Assembly: GCF_002434265.1 (NCBI RefSeq)
Contig: NZ_DJJS01000007.1
Coordinates: 142,994 to 206,993, forward strand
DNA: 64,000 nt
Direction of reading: 5' to 3'
Origin: Pseudomonas sp. UBA6562
GTDB taxonomy: Bacteria; Pseudomonadota; Gammaproteobacteria; Pseudomonadales; Pseudomonadaceae
Positions 21,996 to 30,608 of this stretch are shown here, piece after piece. Made by a program: the position numbers and the translations under genes. The notes under the pieces are model-generated. The model saw nothing but the letters and a program-made list of their open reading frames with translations, did not search any database and was not told the origin of the DNA. The first letter of the stretch is position 1, and every line of letters begins with the position of its first letter.

Positions 21996-22337
21996 AACCT
22001 GACACTCCTTGAGTTAGGTCTGATCAAGAATTGGATGCTTCACAGGGTCTGATTGGCATCCCCCCCGAAGAGTTCAGTGATCGCCCAGACAGCCCAAATA
22101 TTTCTGCACCGCCCGCAAACCCGCGTGCTAGCATGCCCGGCTCGCAATACGCCCAATGGGGCATTGCGAATGCTTCTTTAATTACCTTCCAGTCACTCTG
22201 GTTCGTTTCTGAGCAAGCCGAAAGGCTTCTGCCGCCGTGTGGCAGGCTTCACATCGTGAAGGCAGACCGGATCTTGTACTGGCTCATCCCAACCCACGTG
22301 ACCTTTGGTAGGGGTCACCACTAGGAGAGGAGGCGCC
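21996..22337. other. Leader region upstream of thrS
   Basis: This 342-base gap carries the promoter and leader of the thrS operon and ends in a strong AGGAGAGGAGG ribosome-binding site. No leader peptide, riboswitch or tRNA-like fold was recognised. Confidence 0.45.
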
Positions 22338-24260
22338 ATGCCCACCATTACTCTTCCCGATGGCAGTCAACGTTCGTTCGACAATGCCGTAACCGTTGCC
22401 GAAGTCGCCGCTTCGATCGGCGCCGGCCTGGCCAAGGCCACCCTGGCCGGCAAGGTCGACGGCAAGCTGGTCGATGCCTGCGAACTCATCGAGCACGATG
22501 CCACGTTGCAGATCATCACCCCTAAAGACGAAGAGGGACTGGAGATCATCCGTCACTCGTGTGCCCACCTGATCGGCCACGCGGTGAAACAGCTGTATCC
22601 AACCGCGCGCATGGTCATCGGCCCGGTGATCGACGAGGGCTTCTATTACGACATCGCCTACGAGCGGCCCTTCACGCCAGACGATCTGGCGGCGATCGAA
22701 AAACGCATGCAGCAGTTGATCGAGAAGGACTACGACGTCGTCAAGAAAATGACCCCGCGTGCCGACGTCATCGATGTGTTCACCGCCCGTGGCGAGGAAT
22801 ACAAGCTACGGCTGGTCGAAGACATGCCTGACGAACAGGCCATGGGTCTGTACTACCACGAAGAATACGTCGACATGTGCCGTGGCCCGCACGTGCCGAA
22901 TACGCGTTTCCTCAAGGCTTTCAAACTGACCAAGCTGTCCGGCGCCTACTGGCGCGGCGACGCCAAGAACGAGCAGTTGCAGCGCGTGTATGGCACTGCC
23001 TGGGCTGACAAGAAGCAGCTGGCGGCCTACATCCAGCGCATCGAAGAAGCCGAAAAGCGCGACCACCGCAAGATCGGCAAGCAGCTCGACCTGTTCCATT
23101 TGCAGGAAGAAGCGCCGGGCATGGTGTTCTGGCACCCAGACGGCTGGACCATCTACCAAGTGCTCGAGCAGTACATGCGTACTGTCCAGCGCATCAATGG
23201 CTACCTCGAAATCAAGACGCCGCAAGTGGTGGATCGGATTCTGTGGGAGCGCTCCGGGCACTGGTCCAACTACGCGGAAAACATGTTCACCACCTCGTCG
23301 GAAAGTCGCGACTACGCGGTCAAGCCGATGAACTGCCCGTGCCACGTGCAGGTGTTCAACCAAGGGCTCAAATCCTACCGCGACCTGCCGCTGCGTCTGG
23401 CCGAATTCGGCGCGTGCCACCGCAACGAGCCTTCCGGTGCGCTGCACGGCATCATGCGGGTGCGTGGCTTCACGCAGGATGACGCACATATCTTCTGCAC
23501 TGAAGACCAGGTCAAGAAAGAGGCGGCCGATTTCATCCGTCTCACCCTGGACGTCTACAAGGACTTCGGTTTCACCGATATCGCCATGAAGCTGTCCACT
23601 CGTCCCGCCAAGCGTGTCGGCTCCGAAGAGCTGTGGGATCGTGCCGAGTCCGCCTTGGCCGATGCGCTCGACGAGTCGGGCCTGGAGTGGGAATACCAGC
23701 CGGGCGAGGGTGCCTTCTATGGGCCGAAGATCGAGTTCACCTTGCGCGACTGCCTGGGCCGCAACTGGCAATGCGGCACGCTGCAGTACGATCCGAACCT
23801 GCCAGAGCGCTTGGACGCCAGCTACATCGCCGAAGACAACGCCCGTAAACGCCCTGTGATGTTGCACCGCGCGATCCTCGGTTCCTTCGAGCGCTTCATC
23901 GGCATGCTCATCGAGCATTACGCCGGTGTGTTCCCGGCCTGGCTGGCACCGACCCAAGCGGTGATCATGAATATCACCGACAAACAGGCCGATTTCGCCC
24001 TGGATGTGGAAAAAATGTTGGCTTCAGGCGGAATTCGTGCCAAGTCCGACTTGAGAAATGAGAAGATCGGCTTTAAAATCCGCGAGCATACTTTGCTCAA
24101 GGTCCCGTATCTTTTGGTTATAGGGGACCGCGAAGTCGAAACGCAAACCGTTGCCGTACGCACCCGCGAAGGTGCTGACCTGGGCTCGATGCCCGTCGCG
24201 CAATTCGCAGAGCTACTCTCGCAAGCGGTTTCCCGGCGTGGTCGCCAAGAATCGGAGTAA
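22338..24260 (+). CDS. thrS: Threonyl-tRNA synthetase
   Basis: This is a 640-residue class II synthetase that charges tRNA-Thr. It has an N-terminal TGS domain (ITLPDGSQRSFDNAV), an editing domain with the HSCAHL and YVDMCRGPHVP motifs, a catalytic core with MNCPCHVQVF (zinc ligand Cys) and motif 2, and a C-terminal anticodon-binding domain. ATG 22338 follows a near-perfect ribosome-binding site; an in-frame start 11 codons upstream is disregarded. The stop TAA overlaps an ATG (TAATG), but that ATG is probably not the infC start. Confidence 0.98.
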   Translation: MPTITLPDGSQRSFDNAVTVAEVAASIGAGLAKATLAGKVDGKLVDACELIEHDATLQIITPKDEEGLEIIRHSCAHLIGHAVKQLYPTARMVIGPVIDEGFYYDIAYERPFTPDDLAAIEKRMQQLIEKDYDVVKKMTPRADVIDVFTARGEEYKLRLVEDMPDEQAMGLYYHEEYVDMCRGPHVPNTRFLKAFKLTKLSGAYWRGDAKNEQLQRVYGTAWADKKQLAAYIQRIEEAEKRDHRKIGKQLDLFHLQEEAPGMVFWHPDGWTIYQVLEQYMRTVQRINGYLEIKTPQVVDRILWERSGHWSNYAENMFTTSSESRDYAVKPMNCPCHVQVFNQGLKSYRDLPLRLAEFGACHRNEPSGALHGIMRVRGFTQDDAHIFCTEDQVKKEAADFIRLTLDVYKDFGFTDIAMKLSTRPAKRVGSEELWDRAESALADALDESGLEWEYQPGEGAFYGPKIEFTLRDCLGRNWQCGTLQYDPNLPERLDASYIAEDNARKRPVMLHRAILGSFERFIGMLIEHYAGVFPAWLAPTQAVIMNITDKQADFALDVEKMLASGGIRAKSDLRNEKIGFKIREHTLLKVPYLLVIGDREVETQTVAVRTREGADLGSMPVAQFAELLSQAVSRRGRQESE

Positions 24261-24265
24261 TGACT

Positions 24266-24811
24266 ATTAAGCGTGAAATGAGAAACGATAAACGTGCTGC
24301 ACCGAAGGCCCCGATCAACGAGAATATCTCGGCTCAAGAGGTTCGGTTAATCGGTGCTGATGGTGAACAGCTGGGCATCGTCTCGATCCACGAAGCACTT
24401 CGTATCGCTGAAGAAGCGAAGCTGGATCTGGTAGAAATTTCTGCTGACGCTGTACCGCCTGTGTGCAAGGTCTTGGATTATGGCAAAAGCCTGTTCGAGA
24501 AGAAAAAGCAGCAGGCTGCGGCGAAGAAGAACCAGAAGATCATCCAGATCAAAGAAATCAAGTTTCGTCCAGGGACGGAGGATGGAGATTACCAGGTAAA
24601 ACTACGCAACCTGGTACGTTTCCTTGAAGATGGGGACAAGGCCAAGATCTCGTTGAGATTCCGTGGTCGTGAGATGGCCCACCAGGAGCTGGGCATGGCG
24701 CTGTTGAAGCGGGTCGAAGCTGACCTCGCCGAATACGGCACCGTTGAGCAGCATCCTAAGATGGAAGGACGCCAACTTATGATGGTCATCGCCCCCAAGA
24801 AAAAGAAATAA
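24266..24811 (+). CDS. infC: Translation initiation factor IF-3
   Basis: IF-3 binds the 30S subunit and enforces start-codon selection. The 181-residue protein has the standard N- and C-terminal domains and a lysine-rich linker. I place the start at ATT 24266, giving (M)KREMRNDKRAAPKAPINENI. The ribosome-binding site GGAG (24254-24257) is 8 bases before the ATT but only 2 bases before the in-frame ATG at 24260, which would add two residues. A rare AUU start is the known autoregulatory device of infC, because IF-3 discriminates against such codons. It lies in the thrS-infC-rpmI-rplT operon. Confidence 0.93.
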   Translation: MKREMRNDKRAAPKAPINENISAQEVRLIGADGEQLGIVSIHEALRIAEEAKLDLVEISADAVPPVCKVLDYGKSLFEKKKQQAAAKKNQKIIQIKEIKFRPGTEDGDYQVKLRNLVRFLEDGDKAKISLRFRGREMAHQELGMALLKRVEADLAEYGTVEQHPKMEGRQLMMVIAPKKKK

Positions 24812-24871
24812 CCTCCCGGGCACGGCAGGCCTGATGGTTATGTGTAATTTTATCGAATGCGGAGTTCCAAC

Positions 24872-25066
24872 ATGCCAAAAATGAAAACCAAGAGCGGTGC
24901 TGCGAAGCGTTTCCTGAAAACGGCGACCGGCTTCAAGCACAAGCACGCTTTCAAGAGCCACATCCTGACCAAAATGTCGACCAAGCGTAAGCGTCAACTG
25001 CGTGGTAGCAGCATGCTGCACCCGTCTGACGTCGCAAAAGTCGCGCGCATGCTGCGCGTTCGTTAA
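24872..25066 (+). CDS. rpmI: Ribosomal protein L35
   Basis: This is a 64-residue basic 50S subunit protein starting MPKMKTKSGAAKRF at ATG 24872, the universal L35 N-terminus. A GGAG site precedes it. It is followed 28 bases later by rplT, the usual infC-rpmI-rplT order, where L20 commonly represses translation of the operon. Confidence 0.97.
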   Translation: MPKMKTKSGAAKRFLKTATGFKHKHAFKSHILTKMSTKRKRQLRGSSMLHPSDVAKVARMLRVR

Positions 25067-25094
25067 TTCTGGTCAACGATAGAGGAAGTTACTC

Positions 25095-25451
25095 ATGGCT
25101 CGTGTAAAGCGCGGCGTCATCGCTCGCAAGCGTCACAAAAAAATCCTGAAACTGGCTAAAGGCTACTACGGTGCGCGTTCGCGCGTATTCCGTGTTGCCA
25201 AGCAGGCTGTCATCAAGGCGGGTCAATACGCCTACCGTGACCGTCGCCAGAAGAAGCGTCAGTTCCGCGCACTGTGGATCGCTCGTATCAACGCCGGTGC
25301 ACGCACCAACGGTCTGTCGTACAGCCGTCTGATTGCTGGCCTGAAAAAAGCGTCGATCGAAATCGACCGCAAAGTTCTGGCTGACCTGGCAGTGAACGAA
25401 AAAGCGGCGTTTGCTGCAATTGTCGAGAAAGCTAAAGCCGTTCTGGCTTAA
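25095..25451 (+). CDS. rplT: Ribosomal protein L20
   Basis: This is a 118-residue 23S rRNA-binding protein, needed early in 50S assembly. It has the typical N-terminus MARVKRGVIARKRHKKIL and the RQKKRQFRALWIARIN block. An AGAGGAAG site precedes ATG 25095. It is the last gene before a terminator-like hairpin that separates it from pheS. Confidence 0.97.
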   Translation: MARVKRGVIARKRHKKILKLAKGYYGARSRVFRVAKQAVIKAGQYAYRDRRQKKRQFRALWIARINAGARTNGLSYSRLIAGLKKASIEIDRKVLADLAVNEKAAFAAIVEKAKAVLA

Positions 25452-25507
25452 GTACCCACGACAATCATCCGCAGGCGCTTAGCGTCTGCGGGTGTAAAAC
25501 GTCATCG

Positions 25508-25545
25508 ATAGGGGAAGAGCCTTCAAAGCTCTTCCCCTATTTTTG
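25508..25545 (+). terminator. Terminator/attenuator hairpin just upstream of pheS
   Basis: A 13-bp perfect stem (25508-25520 with 25528-25540, core AGGGGAAGAGC) is followed by a T-run. It ends only some 16 bases before the pheS start. A second hairpin without a T-run (CCGCAG/CTGCGG) lies at 25469-25491. The pair could act as an attenuator of pheST. Confidence 0.8.
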
Positions 25546-25561
25546 TATCTGGAGTCTGTAC

Positions 25562-26578
25562 ATGGAAAACCTGGATGCGCTGGTCTCCCAAGCCCTTGAG
25601 GCTGTGGAGCGCGCTGAAGACATCAATGCCCTGGAACAGATCCGGGTCCAATTTCTTGGCAAGAAGGGCGAACTGACCCAGGTGATGAAGACCCTGGGCA
25701 ATCTGCCGGCCGATGAGCGGCCCAAGGTCGGCGCGCTGATCAACGATGCCAAGGAACGCGTCACCGTCGTCCTCAACACCCGCAAAGCGGCATTCGAAGA
25801 AGCCGAACTCAACGCCCGTCTGGCAGCCGAGTGCATCGACGTTACCTTGCCGGGCCGCGGTCAGACCACCGGTGGGCTGCACCCTGTTACCCGTACCCTC
25901 GAACGCATCGAACAGTTCTTCACCCACATCGGCTACGGCATCGCCGAAGGCCCTGAAGTCGAAGACGACTACCACAACTTCGAAGCGCTCAATATTCCCG
26001 GTCATCACCCCGCGCGGGCGATGCACGATACGTTCTATTTCAACGCCAACATGTTGCTGCGCACGCACACTTCGCCGGTACAAGTGCGCACCATGGAGTC
26101 GAGCCAGCCGCCGATCCGCATCGTCTGTCCGGGCCGTGTGTATCGCTGCGACTCGGATATCACCCACTCGCCGATGTTCCATCAGGTCGAGGGTTTGCTG
26201 GTCGATCGCGACATCAACTTCGCCGACCTCAAGGGCACGATCGAAGAATTCCTGCGGGTATTCTTCGAAAAAGAACTGGCCGTGCGCTTCCGCCCGTCTT
26301 TCTTCCCGTTCACCGAACCGTCCGCAGAAGTCGACATTCAATGCGTGATGTGTTCTGGCAAGGGCTGCCGCGTCTGCAAACAGACCGGCTGGCTGGAAGT
26401 CATGGGCTGCGGCATGGTGCATCCCAACGTGTTGCGCATGTCTGGCATCGACCCCGAAACCTATCAGGGCTTCGCTTTCGGCATGGGTGCCGAGCGGTTG
26501 GCGATGTTGCGTTATGGCGTCAACGATTTGCGTCTGTTCTTCGACAACGACTTGCGGTTCCTCGCGCAGTTCCGCTAG
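25562..26578 (+). CDS. pheS: Phenylalanyl-tRNA synthetase alpha subunit
   Basis: This catalytic subunit of the alpha2beta2 synthetase charges tRNA-Phe. The 338-residue length is normal. It has an N-terminal coiled coil that contacts the tRNA, the GRGQTTGGLHPVTRT entry to the core, motif 2 near SQPPIRIVCPGRVYR, and motif 3 FAFGMGAERLAMLRYGV. A GGAG site lies 7 bases before ATG 25562, immediately after the terminator-like hairpin. Confidence 0.98.
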   Translation: MENLDALVSQALEAVERAEDINALEQIRVQFLGKKGELTQVMKTLGNLPADERPKVGALINDAKERVTVVLNTRKAAFEEAELNARLAAECIDVTLPGRGQTTGGLHPVTRTLERIEQFFTHIGYGIAEGPEVEDDYHNFEALNIPGHHPARAMHDTFYFNANMLLRTHTSPVQVRTMESSQPPIRIVCPGRVYRCDSDITHSPMFHQVEGLLVDRDINFADLKGTIEEFLRVFFEKELAVRFRPSFFPFTEPSAEVDIQCVMCSGKGCRVCKQTGWLEVMGCGMVHPNVLRMSGIDPETYQGFAFGMGAERLAMLRYGVNDLRLFFDNDLRFLAQFR

Positions 26579-26610
26579 CCCGTACTTGACGCATATCTCA
26601 GGAGAACAGC

Positions 26611-28992
26611 ATGAAATTCAGTGAACAGTGGCTGCGCGGTTGGGTAAACCCGCACGTCTCTCGCGACGAATTGGTCGCCCGTTTGTCCATGGCCGGTCTG
26701 GAGGTGGACAGCGTGACGCCCGCCGCCGGCCAGTTCAGCGGTATCGTGGTGGGCGAAGTGGTCGCCACCGAACAACACCCGGATGCGGACAAGCTCCGTG
26801 TCTGTCAGGTCAGCAACGGTCAGGAAACGTTCCAGGTCGTCTGTGGTGCACCCAATGTGCGCCCTGGCCTGAAGATTCCGTTCGCCATGATCGGCGCCGA
26901 GCTGCCGGGCGACTTCAAGATCAAGAAGGCTAAACTGCGCGGTGTCGAATCGTTCGGCATGCTGTGCTCGGCTGCCGAGCTGCAGATCAGCGAAGAGAAT
27001 GACGGCCTGCTCGAACTGGCCGCTGACGCTCCCGTCGGCGAAGACATTCGTGCCTACCTCAACCTCGACGATGCCAGCATCGAAGTGGACCTGACCCCAA
27101 ACCGGGGCGACTGCCTGTCACTGGCAGGTCTGGCCCGCGAAGTGGGCGCACTGTACGGCGTGCCCGTCAGCCGCCCGCACGTGCCAGCGATCGCGGCTGT
27201 GCATGACGAGCAGCGCCCGGTGCAGGTGTTGGCGCCGGCGGCATGCCCGCGCTACCTGGGCCGGGTCATCCGCAATGTGGACCTGAGCAAGCCCACACCA
27301 CTGTGGATGGTCGAACGCCTACGGCGCAGCGATGTGCGCAGCATCGATGCGGCCGTCGACATCACCAACTACGTGATGCTCGAATTAGGTCAGCCGATGC
27401 ATGCGTTCGACTTGGCCGAGATCAACGGCGGTATTCAAGTGCGCATGGCCGAAGAGGGCGAGAAGCTGGTGTTGCTGGACGGTCAGGAAGTTACCCTGCG
27501 TGGCGACACACTGGTGATCGCCGACCATGCCCGTGCATTGGCTATCGCAGGCGTCATGGGTGGCGAGCACAGCGGTGTCGATACCCAGAAAACCCGTGAT
27601 CTGTTCCTGGAAAGCGCATTCTTCGAGCCCATCTCCGTGGCGGGCAAGGCGCGTTCCTACGGCTTGCATACCGACGCTTCGCACCGTTTCGAGCGGGGCG
27701 TCGATTCCGCTCTGGCTCGCGAGGCGATGGAGCGTGCGACGGGTCTGCTGTTGGAGGTTGTCGGCGGTGAAGCCGGTCCGATCGTCGAGTGCGTAAGTGA
27801 GCAGCACCTGCCGCAGATCGCGCCGATCACGCTGCGCGCTGAGCGTGTCAGCCAGATGCTCGGGATGGAAATGGATGCCGCTCAGATCGAGCGACTGCTT
27901 GATGGCCTAGGCCTGGGCGTACAGTCCTCAGGGGCAGGGCAGTGGACCGTGAGCGTGCCATCGCATCGTTTTGACATCAGTCTTGAAGTCGATTTGATCG
28001 AAGAACTGGCGCGTCTGTACGGCTACAACAATCTACCGGTTCGTTATCCGCAGGCGCGCCTGGCGCCCCAGGCGCGTCAGGAAGCACGCAGTGAACTGCC
28101 GACCCTGCGTCGTTTGTTGGTCGCCCGTGGTTATCAAGAAGCGATCACCTACAGCTTCATCGATCCAAAACTGTTCGAGTTGTTCAGCCCAGGTATCGAA
28201 CCTCTACAACTGGCCAACCCCATTTCTAACGACATGGCAGCCATGCGTGCCTCGCTCTGGCCAGGTCTGGTCAAGGCGTTGCAGCACAATCTCAATCGCC
28301 AACAAGATCGGGTTCGCTTGTTCGAAAGTGGCCTGCGCTTCGTCGGTCAATTGGGTGACCTCAAGCAAGAGCCCATGCTCGCGGGCGTCGTGACTGGCAG
28401 CCGGGTGCCTGAAGGTTGGGCCAACGGCCGAGACGGTATCGACTTCTTCGACGTCAAGGCGGATGTGGAAGCGGTGCTCGGTTATGCCGGCAGTCTGCAC
28501 AGCTTCACGTTCAAGGCAGCGCAGCATCCCGCTTTGCATCCTGGGCAAACCGCTCGTATCGAGCGCGATGGCAAGGAAGTGGGTTTCGTAGGCGCCATTC
28601 ATCCCGAGCTCGCTCGTGCGCTGGATCTGGACCGACCAGTATTTGTTTTCGAATTGTTATTGAGCGAAGTCGTCGAAGGGCGTCTGCCTGCCTTCAAGGA
28701 GCTTTCCAAGTTTCCTGAAACGCGTCGTGACCTGGCACTGATCGCAGGCCGCGATGTGGCGGCCAGCGATGTTTTGGGCGTTATTCGCGACCATGCAGGC
28801 GAGTGGTTGACCGACCTCAAGCTGTTTGACGTCTACCAAGGTAAAGGTATTGATCCTGATAGAAAAAGCCTGGCCGTCGGCTTGACCTGGCAGCATCCAT
28901 CACGCACTCTTAATGACGATGAGGTGAACGCCACCCTGCAAACTATTCTCACCTCGCTCGAACAGAAGTTGAACACCACGTTAAGGAAATAG
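26611..28992 (+). CDS. pheT: Phenylalanyl-tRNA synthetase beta subunit
   Basis: This is the 793-residue partner of PheS, carrying the tRNA-binding EMAP-like domain near residues 40-150, the B3/B4 editing domain (VDITNYVMLELGQPMHAFD), the B5 domain, a catalytic-like core, and a C-terminal anticodon-binding domain. It begins at ATG 26611 after an AGGAG site, 32 bases past pheS, so the two form one operon. ihfA follows after three bases. Confidence 0.98.
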   Translation: MKFSEQWLRGWVNPHVSRDELVARLSMAGLEVDSVTPAAGQFSGIVVGEVVATEQHPDADKLRVCQVSNGQETFQVVCGAPNVRPGLKIPFAMIGAELPGDFKIKKAKLRGVESFGMLCSAAELQISEENDGLLELAADAPVGEDIRAYLNLDDASIEVDLTPNRGDCLSLAGLAREVGALYGVPVSRPHVPAIAAVHDEQRPVQVLAPAACPRYLGRVIRNVDLSKPTPLWMVERLRRSDVRSIDAAVDITNYVMLELGQPMHAFDLAEINGGIQVRMAEEGEKLVLLDGQEVTLRGDTLVIADHARALAIAGVMGGEHSGVDTQKTRDLFLESAFFEPISVAGKARSYGLHTDASHRFERGVDSALAREAMERATGLLLEVVGGEAGPIVECVSEQHLPQIAPITLRAERVSQMLGMEMDAAQIERLLDGLGLGVQSSGAGQWTVSVPSHRFDISLEVDLIEELARLYGYNNLPVRYPQARLAPQARQEARSELPTLRRLLVARGYQEAITYSFIDPKLFELFSPGIEPLQLANPISNDMAAMRASLWPGLVKALQHNLNRQQDRVRLFESGLRFVGQLGDLKQEPMLAGVVTGSRVPEGWANGRDGIDFFDVKADVEAVLGYAGSLHSFTFKAAQHPALHPGQTARIERDGKEVGFVGAIHPELARALDLDRPVFVFELLLSEVVEGRLPAFKELSKFPETRRDLALIAGRDVAASDVLGVIRDHAGEWLTDLKLFDVYQGKGIDPDRKSLAVGLTWQHPSRTLNDDEVNATLQTILTSLEQKLNTTLRK

Positions 28993-28995
28993 CGT

Positions 28996-29298
28996 ATGGG
29001 TGCTCTGACGAAAGCTGAGATGGCCGAGAGGCTGTACGAGGAGCTGGGGCTTAACAAGCGCGAGGCCAAAGAGCTGGTCGAGTTGTTTTTCGAAGAAATA
29101 CGACATGCACTTGAAGACAACGAGCAGGTCAAGTTGTCAGGTTTTGGCAACTTTGATCTTCGCGACAAACGTCAGCGTCCGGGCCGCAACCCCAAAACAG
29201 GGGAAGAAATCCCGATCACTGCACGCCGAGTCGTCACCTTTCGTCCAGGGCAGAAACTGAAAGCCCGGGTTGAGGCCTATGCTGGAACCAAGCCATAA
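28996..29298 (+). CDS. ihfA: Integration host factor alpha subunit
   Basis: This is a 100-residue nucleoid protein of the HU/IHF family that bends DNA as a heterodimer with IhfB. The family signature FGNFDLRDKRQRPGRNPKTG carries the intercalating Pro region. It follows pheT by three bases, as in most gammaproteobacteria, and overlaps the merR-type gene by 20 bases. Confidence 0.98.
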   Translation: MGALTKAEMAERLYEELGLNKREAKELVELFFEEIRHALEDNEQVKLSGFGNFDLRDKRQRPGRNPKTGEEIPITARRVVTFRPGQKLKARVEAYAGTKP

Positions 29299-29635
29299 CG
29301 ACGAGCTGCCCCCCATTCCGGGCAAACGCTACTTCACCATTGGTGAGGTCAGTGAGCTTTGCGCGGTAAAGCCGCATGTATTGCGGTATTGGGAGCAAGA
29401 GTTCCCGCAGCTCAACCCGGTCAAGCGACGTGGTAACCGGCGGTATTACCAGCGACAGGATGTGCTGATGATCCGCCAGATTCGTGCGTTGTTGTACGAT
29501 CAAGGCTTTACCATCGGTGGCGCGCGGTTACGCCTGTCCAGCGATGAGGCGAAGGACGATACGACCCAGTACAAGCAACTGATTCGGCAGATGATTACCG
29601 AGCTGGAAGATGTGCTGGTCGTATTGAAGAAGTGA
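29279..29635 (+). CDS. MerR family transcriptional regulator
   Basis: This is a 118-residue regulator with an N-terminal MerR winged HTH (YFTIGEVSELCAVKPHVLRY, then WEQEFPQLNPVKRRGNRRYY) and a C-terminal dimerisation helix. It has no metal-binding Cys pair, so it is unlikely to be a metal sensor. It starts at ATG 29279 inside the 3' end of ihfA, a coupling conserved in Pseudomonas. The targets are unknown. Confidence 0.9.
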   Translation: MLEPSHNDELPPIPGKRYFTIGEVSELCAVKPHVLRYWEQEFPQLNPVKRRGNRRYYQRQDVLMIRQIRALLYDQGFTIGGARLRLSSDEAKDDTTQYKQLIRQMITELEDVLVVLKK

Positions 29636-29730
29636 GCTAAAGCGAGCTTGGATTTTTTTGAAAAAAAGCTTCCAATTATCAAACGCTTAGGTTACATTTC
29701 TTTCCGTTCTCAGCGGTATCGAGAACATGT

Positions 29731-29807
29731 CGGGGCGTAGCGCAGCCCGGTAGCGCACTTGCATGGGGTGCAAGGGGTCGAGTGTTCGAATCACTCCGTC
29801 CCGACCA
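29731..29807 (+). tRNA. tRNA-Pro (anticodon GGG)
   Basis: A 77-base cloverleaf with encoded CCA is visible. The acceptor stem CGGGGCG pairs with the 3' end; the anticodon stem CTTGC/GCAAG encloses the loop ATGGGGT with anticodon GGG; the T-arm contains GTTCGAATC. It lies directly upstream of the accessory region, and tRNA-Pro genes are common phage integration sites. Confidence 0.97.
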
Positions 29808-29824
29808 ACTAACTCCAATGATTG

Positions 29825-29853
29825 AGGCCATTCCCGCAAGGGGTGGCCTTTTT
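29825..29853 (+). terminator. Terminator after tRNA-Pro
   Basis: AGGCCA (29825-29830) pairs with TGGCCT (29844-29849) around an inner CCC-GCAA-GGG, followed by a T-run. Confidence 0.85.
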
Positions 29854-29950
29854 CATATGCGTGACTTTTGCGTGACTTCTCCATTTTCAAGCCTGCCTCT
29901 TTTTCCAGGATTGTCAGCACCTGCTCACGCGAGCCTTTCGCGGGTACCAT
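29854..29950 (-). pseudogene. Possible 3' remnant of a phage integrase gene
   Basis: On the minus strand, just past tRNA-Pro, a short open stretch encodes a lysine- and glutamate-rich tail (REQVLTILEKEAGLKMEKSR) in the position and direction where tyrosine integrase genes end at a tRNA attachment site. No catalytic Arg/His/Tyr residues are included, so this is only a hint from place and composition. The longer open reading that continues through the tRNA is an artefact. Confidence 0.25.
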
Positions 29951-30189
29951 GTTTCCCGAGAGCCTAGCCTTTTTTCACTCTATCCTTTCTCAACAGCCCC
30001 GACAGCCGCTAAGGCCGGCACCTGCCCTACTCACGGCAGCCCAGCCTGTCTACGCCACCGCATGTCGTTGCCGCAAATGCAGCGCCACAAACACGAGGTT
30101 TGCATAAAGTACTCAAAAGGCTGTTGCATTCCCGCATGGGTAGTGGCAAAGTTTCCCCACTCTTGAAGTCATGCCTTAGGCAGCTTCAG

Positions 30190-30217
30190 AAAAAACCGGC
30201 CAAGCGCCGGTTTTTTT
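30190..30217 (+). terminator. Intrinsic terminator
   Basis: AACCGGC (30194-30200) pairs with GCCGGTT (30206-30212) within flanking A- and T-runs. The gene it once served is not evident. Confidence 0.75.
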
Positions 30218-30230
30218 GTGCCCCAAAAAA

Positions 30231-30260
30231 ACAAAGGCCCCGACGCGTTCGGGGCTTTGT
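30231..30260 (+). terminator. Second hairpin with weak T-tract
   Basis: GCCCCGA (30237-30243) pairs with TCGGGGC (30249-30255), extended by ACAAA/TTTGT across a bulged G. It is tandem to the terminator at 30190. Confidence 0.55.
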
Positions 30261-30404
30261 CGTTTCTATGGCAGACCGACACCAAGAGCGACTGCAGCGC
30301 ATGCGGTCTCACTCCCCCCATTACATATAAACCAGTCGCCCACAAGGCAAGCCACTGCCCAACACGTCCACATATGGCTTGGCAAACATCAAAAGGCCTT
30401 ACAC

Positions 30405-30608
30405 ATGATGACCGACTGCCGCTGCGGCAAATGTAATCGACTGCTCGCTCGCACAGGCGAATACACCGAGCTTCAGATCAAATGTTCCCGTTGCGGGACG
30501 ATGAATCACCTCAGGGCCTCGAGCCCAGCGCTAACGCCTCAGAGCGTGGACAGAGCAGCCCGACTGCCCTCAAACCCTACTCAACACGAGGCATCAAACC
30601 ATGGCTAA
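30405..30608 (+). CDS. Com family zinc-finger regulator
   Basis: This is a 67-residue protein resembling phage Mu Com, a zinc-binding protein that activates translation of the overlapping mom mRNA. It has the clustered Cys ligands Cys5, Cys7 and Cys10 (CRCGKC) and Cys27-x2-Cys30 (IKCSRCG), with the family ending MNHLRASSP. Two ATGs (30405, 30408) are possible. Its 3' end overlaps the start of the GH5-type gene by eight bases, the same arrangement as com-mom, although the downstream gene here is not mom. Confidence 0.8.
   Translation: MMTDCRCGKCNRLLARTGEYTELQIKCSRCGTMNHLRASSPALTPQSVDRAARLPSNPTQHEASNHG

Larger units (their letters stand above)
29951..30404. other. Non-coding left edge of the accessory region
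   Basis: Some 450 bases have no convincing gene. They contain two terminator hairpins at 30190-30217 and 30231-30260. This looks like the eroded end of an integrated element. Confidence 0.4.

Noticed and set aside
24260..24265. ATG at the thrS stop as the infC start
   Set aside because: Only two bases separate it from the GGAG site, while ATT 24266 has normal spacing and matches known infC biology.
29687..29950. Minus-strand open frame reading through tRNA-Pro
   Set aside because: The part over the tRNA is a known kind of false protein made from the tRNA complement; only the distal tail was kept as a weak integrase remnant hint.
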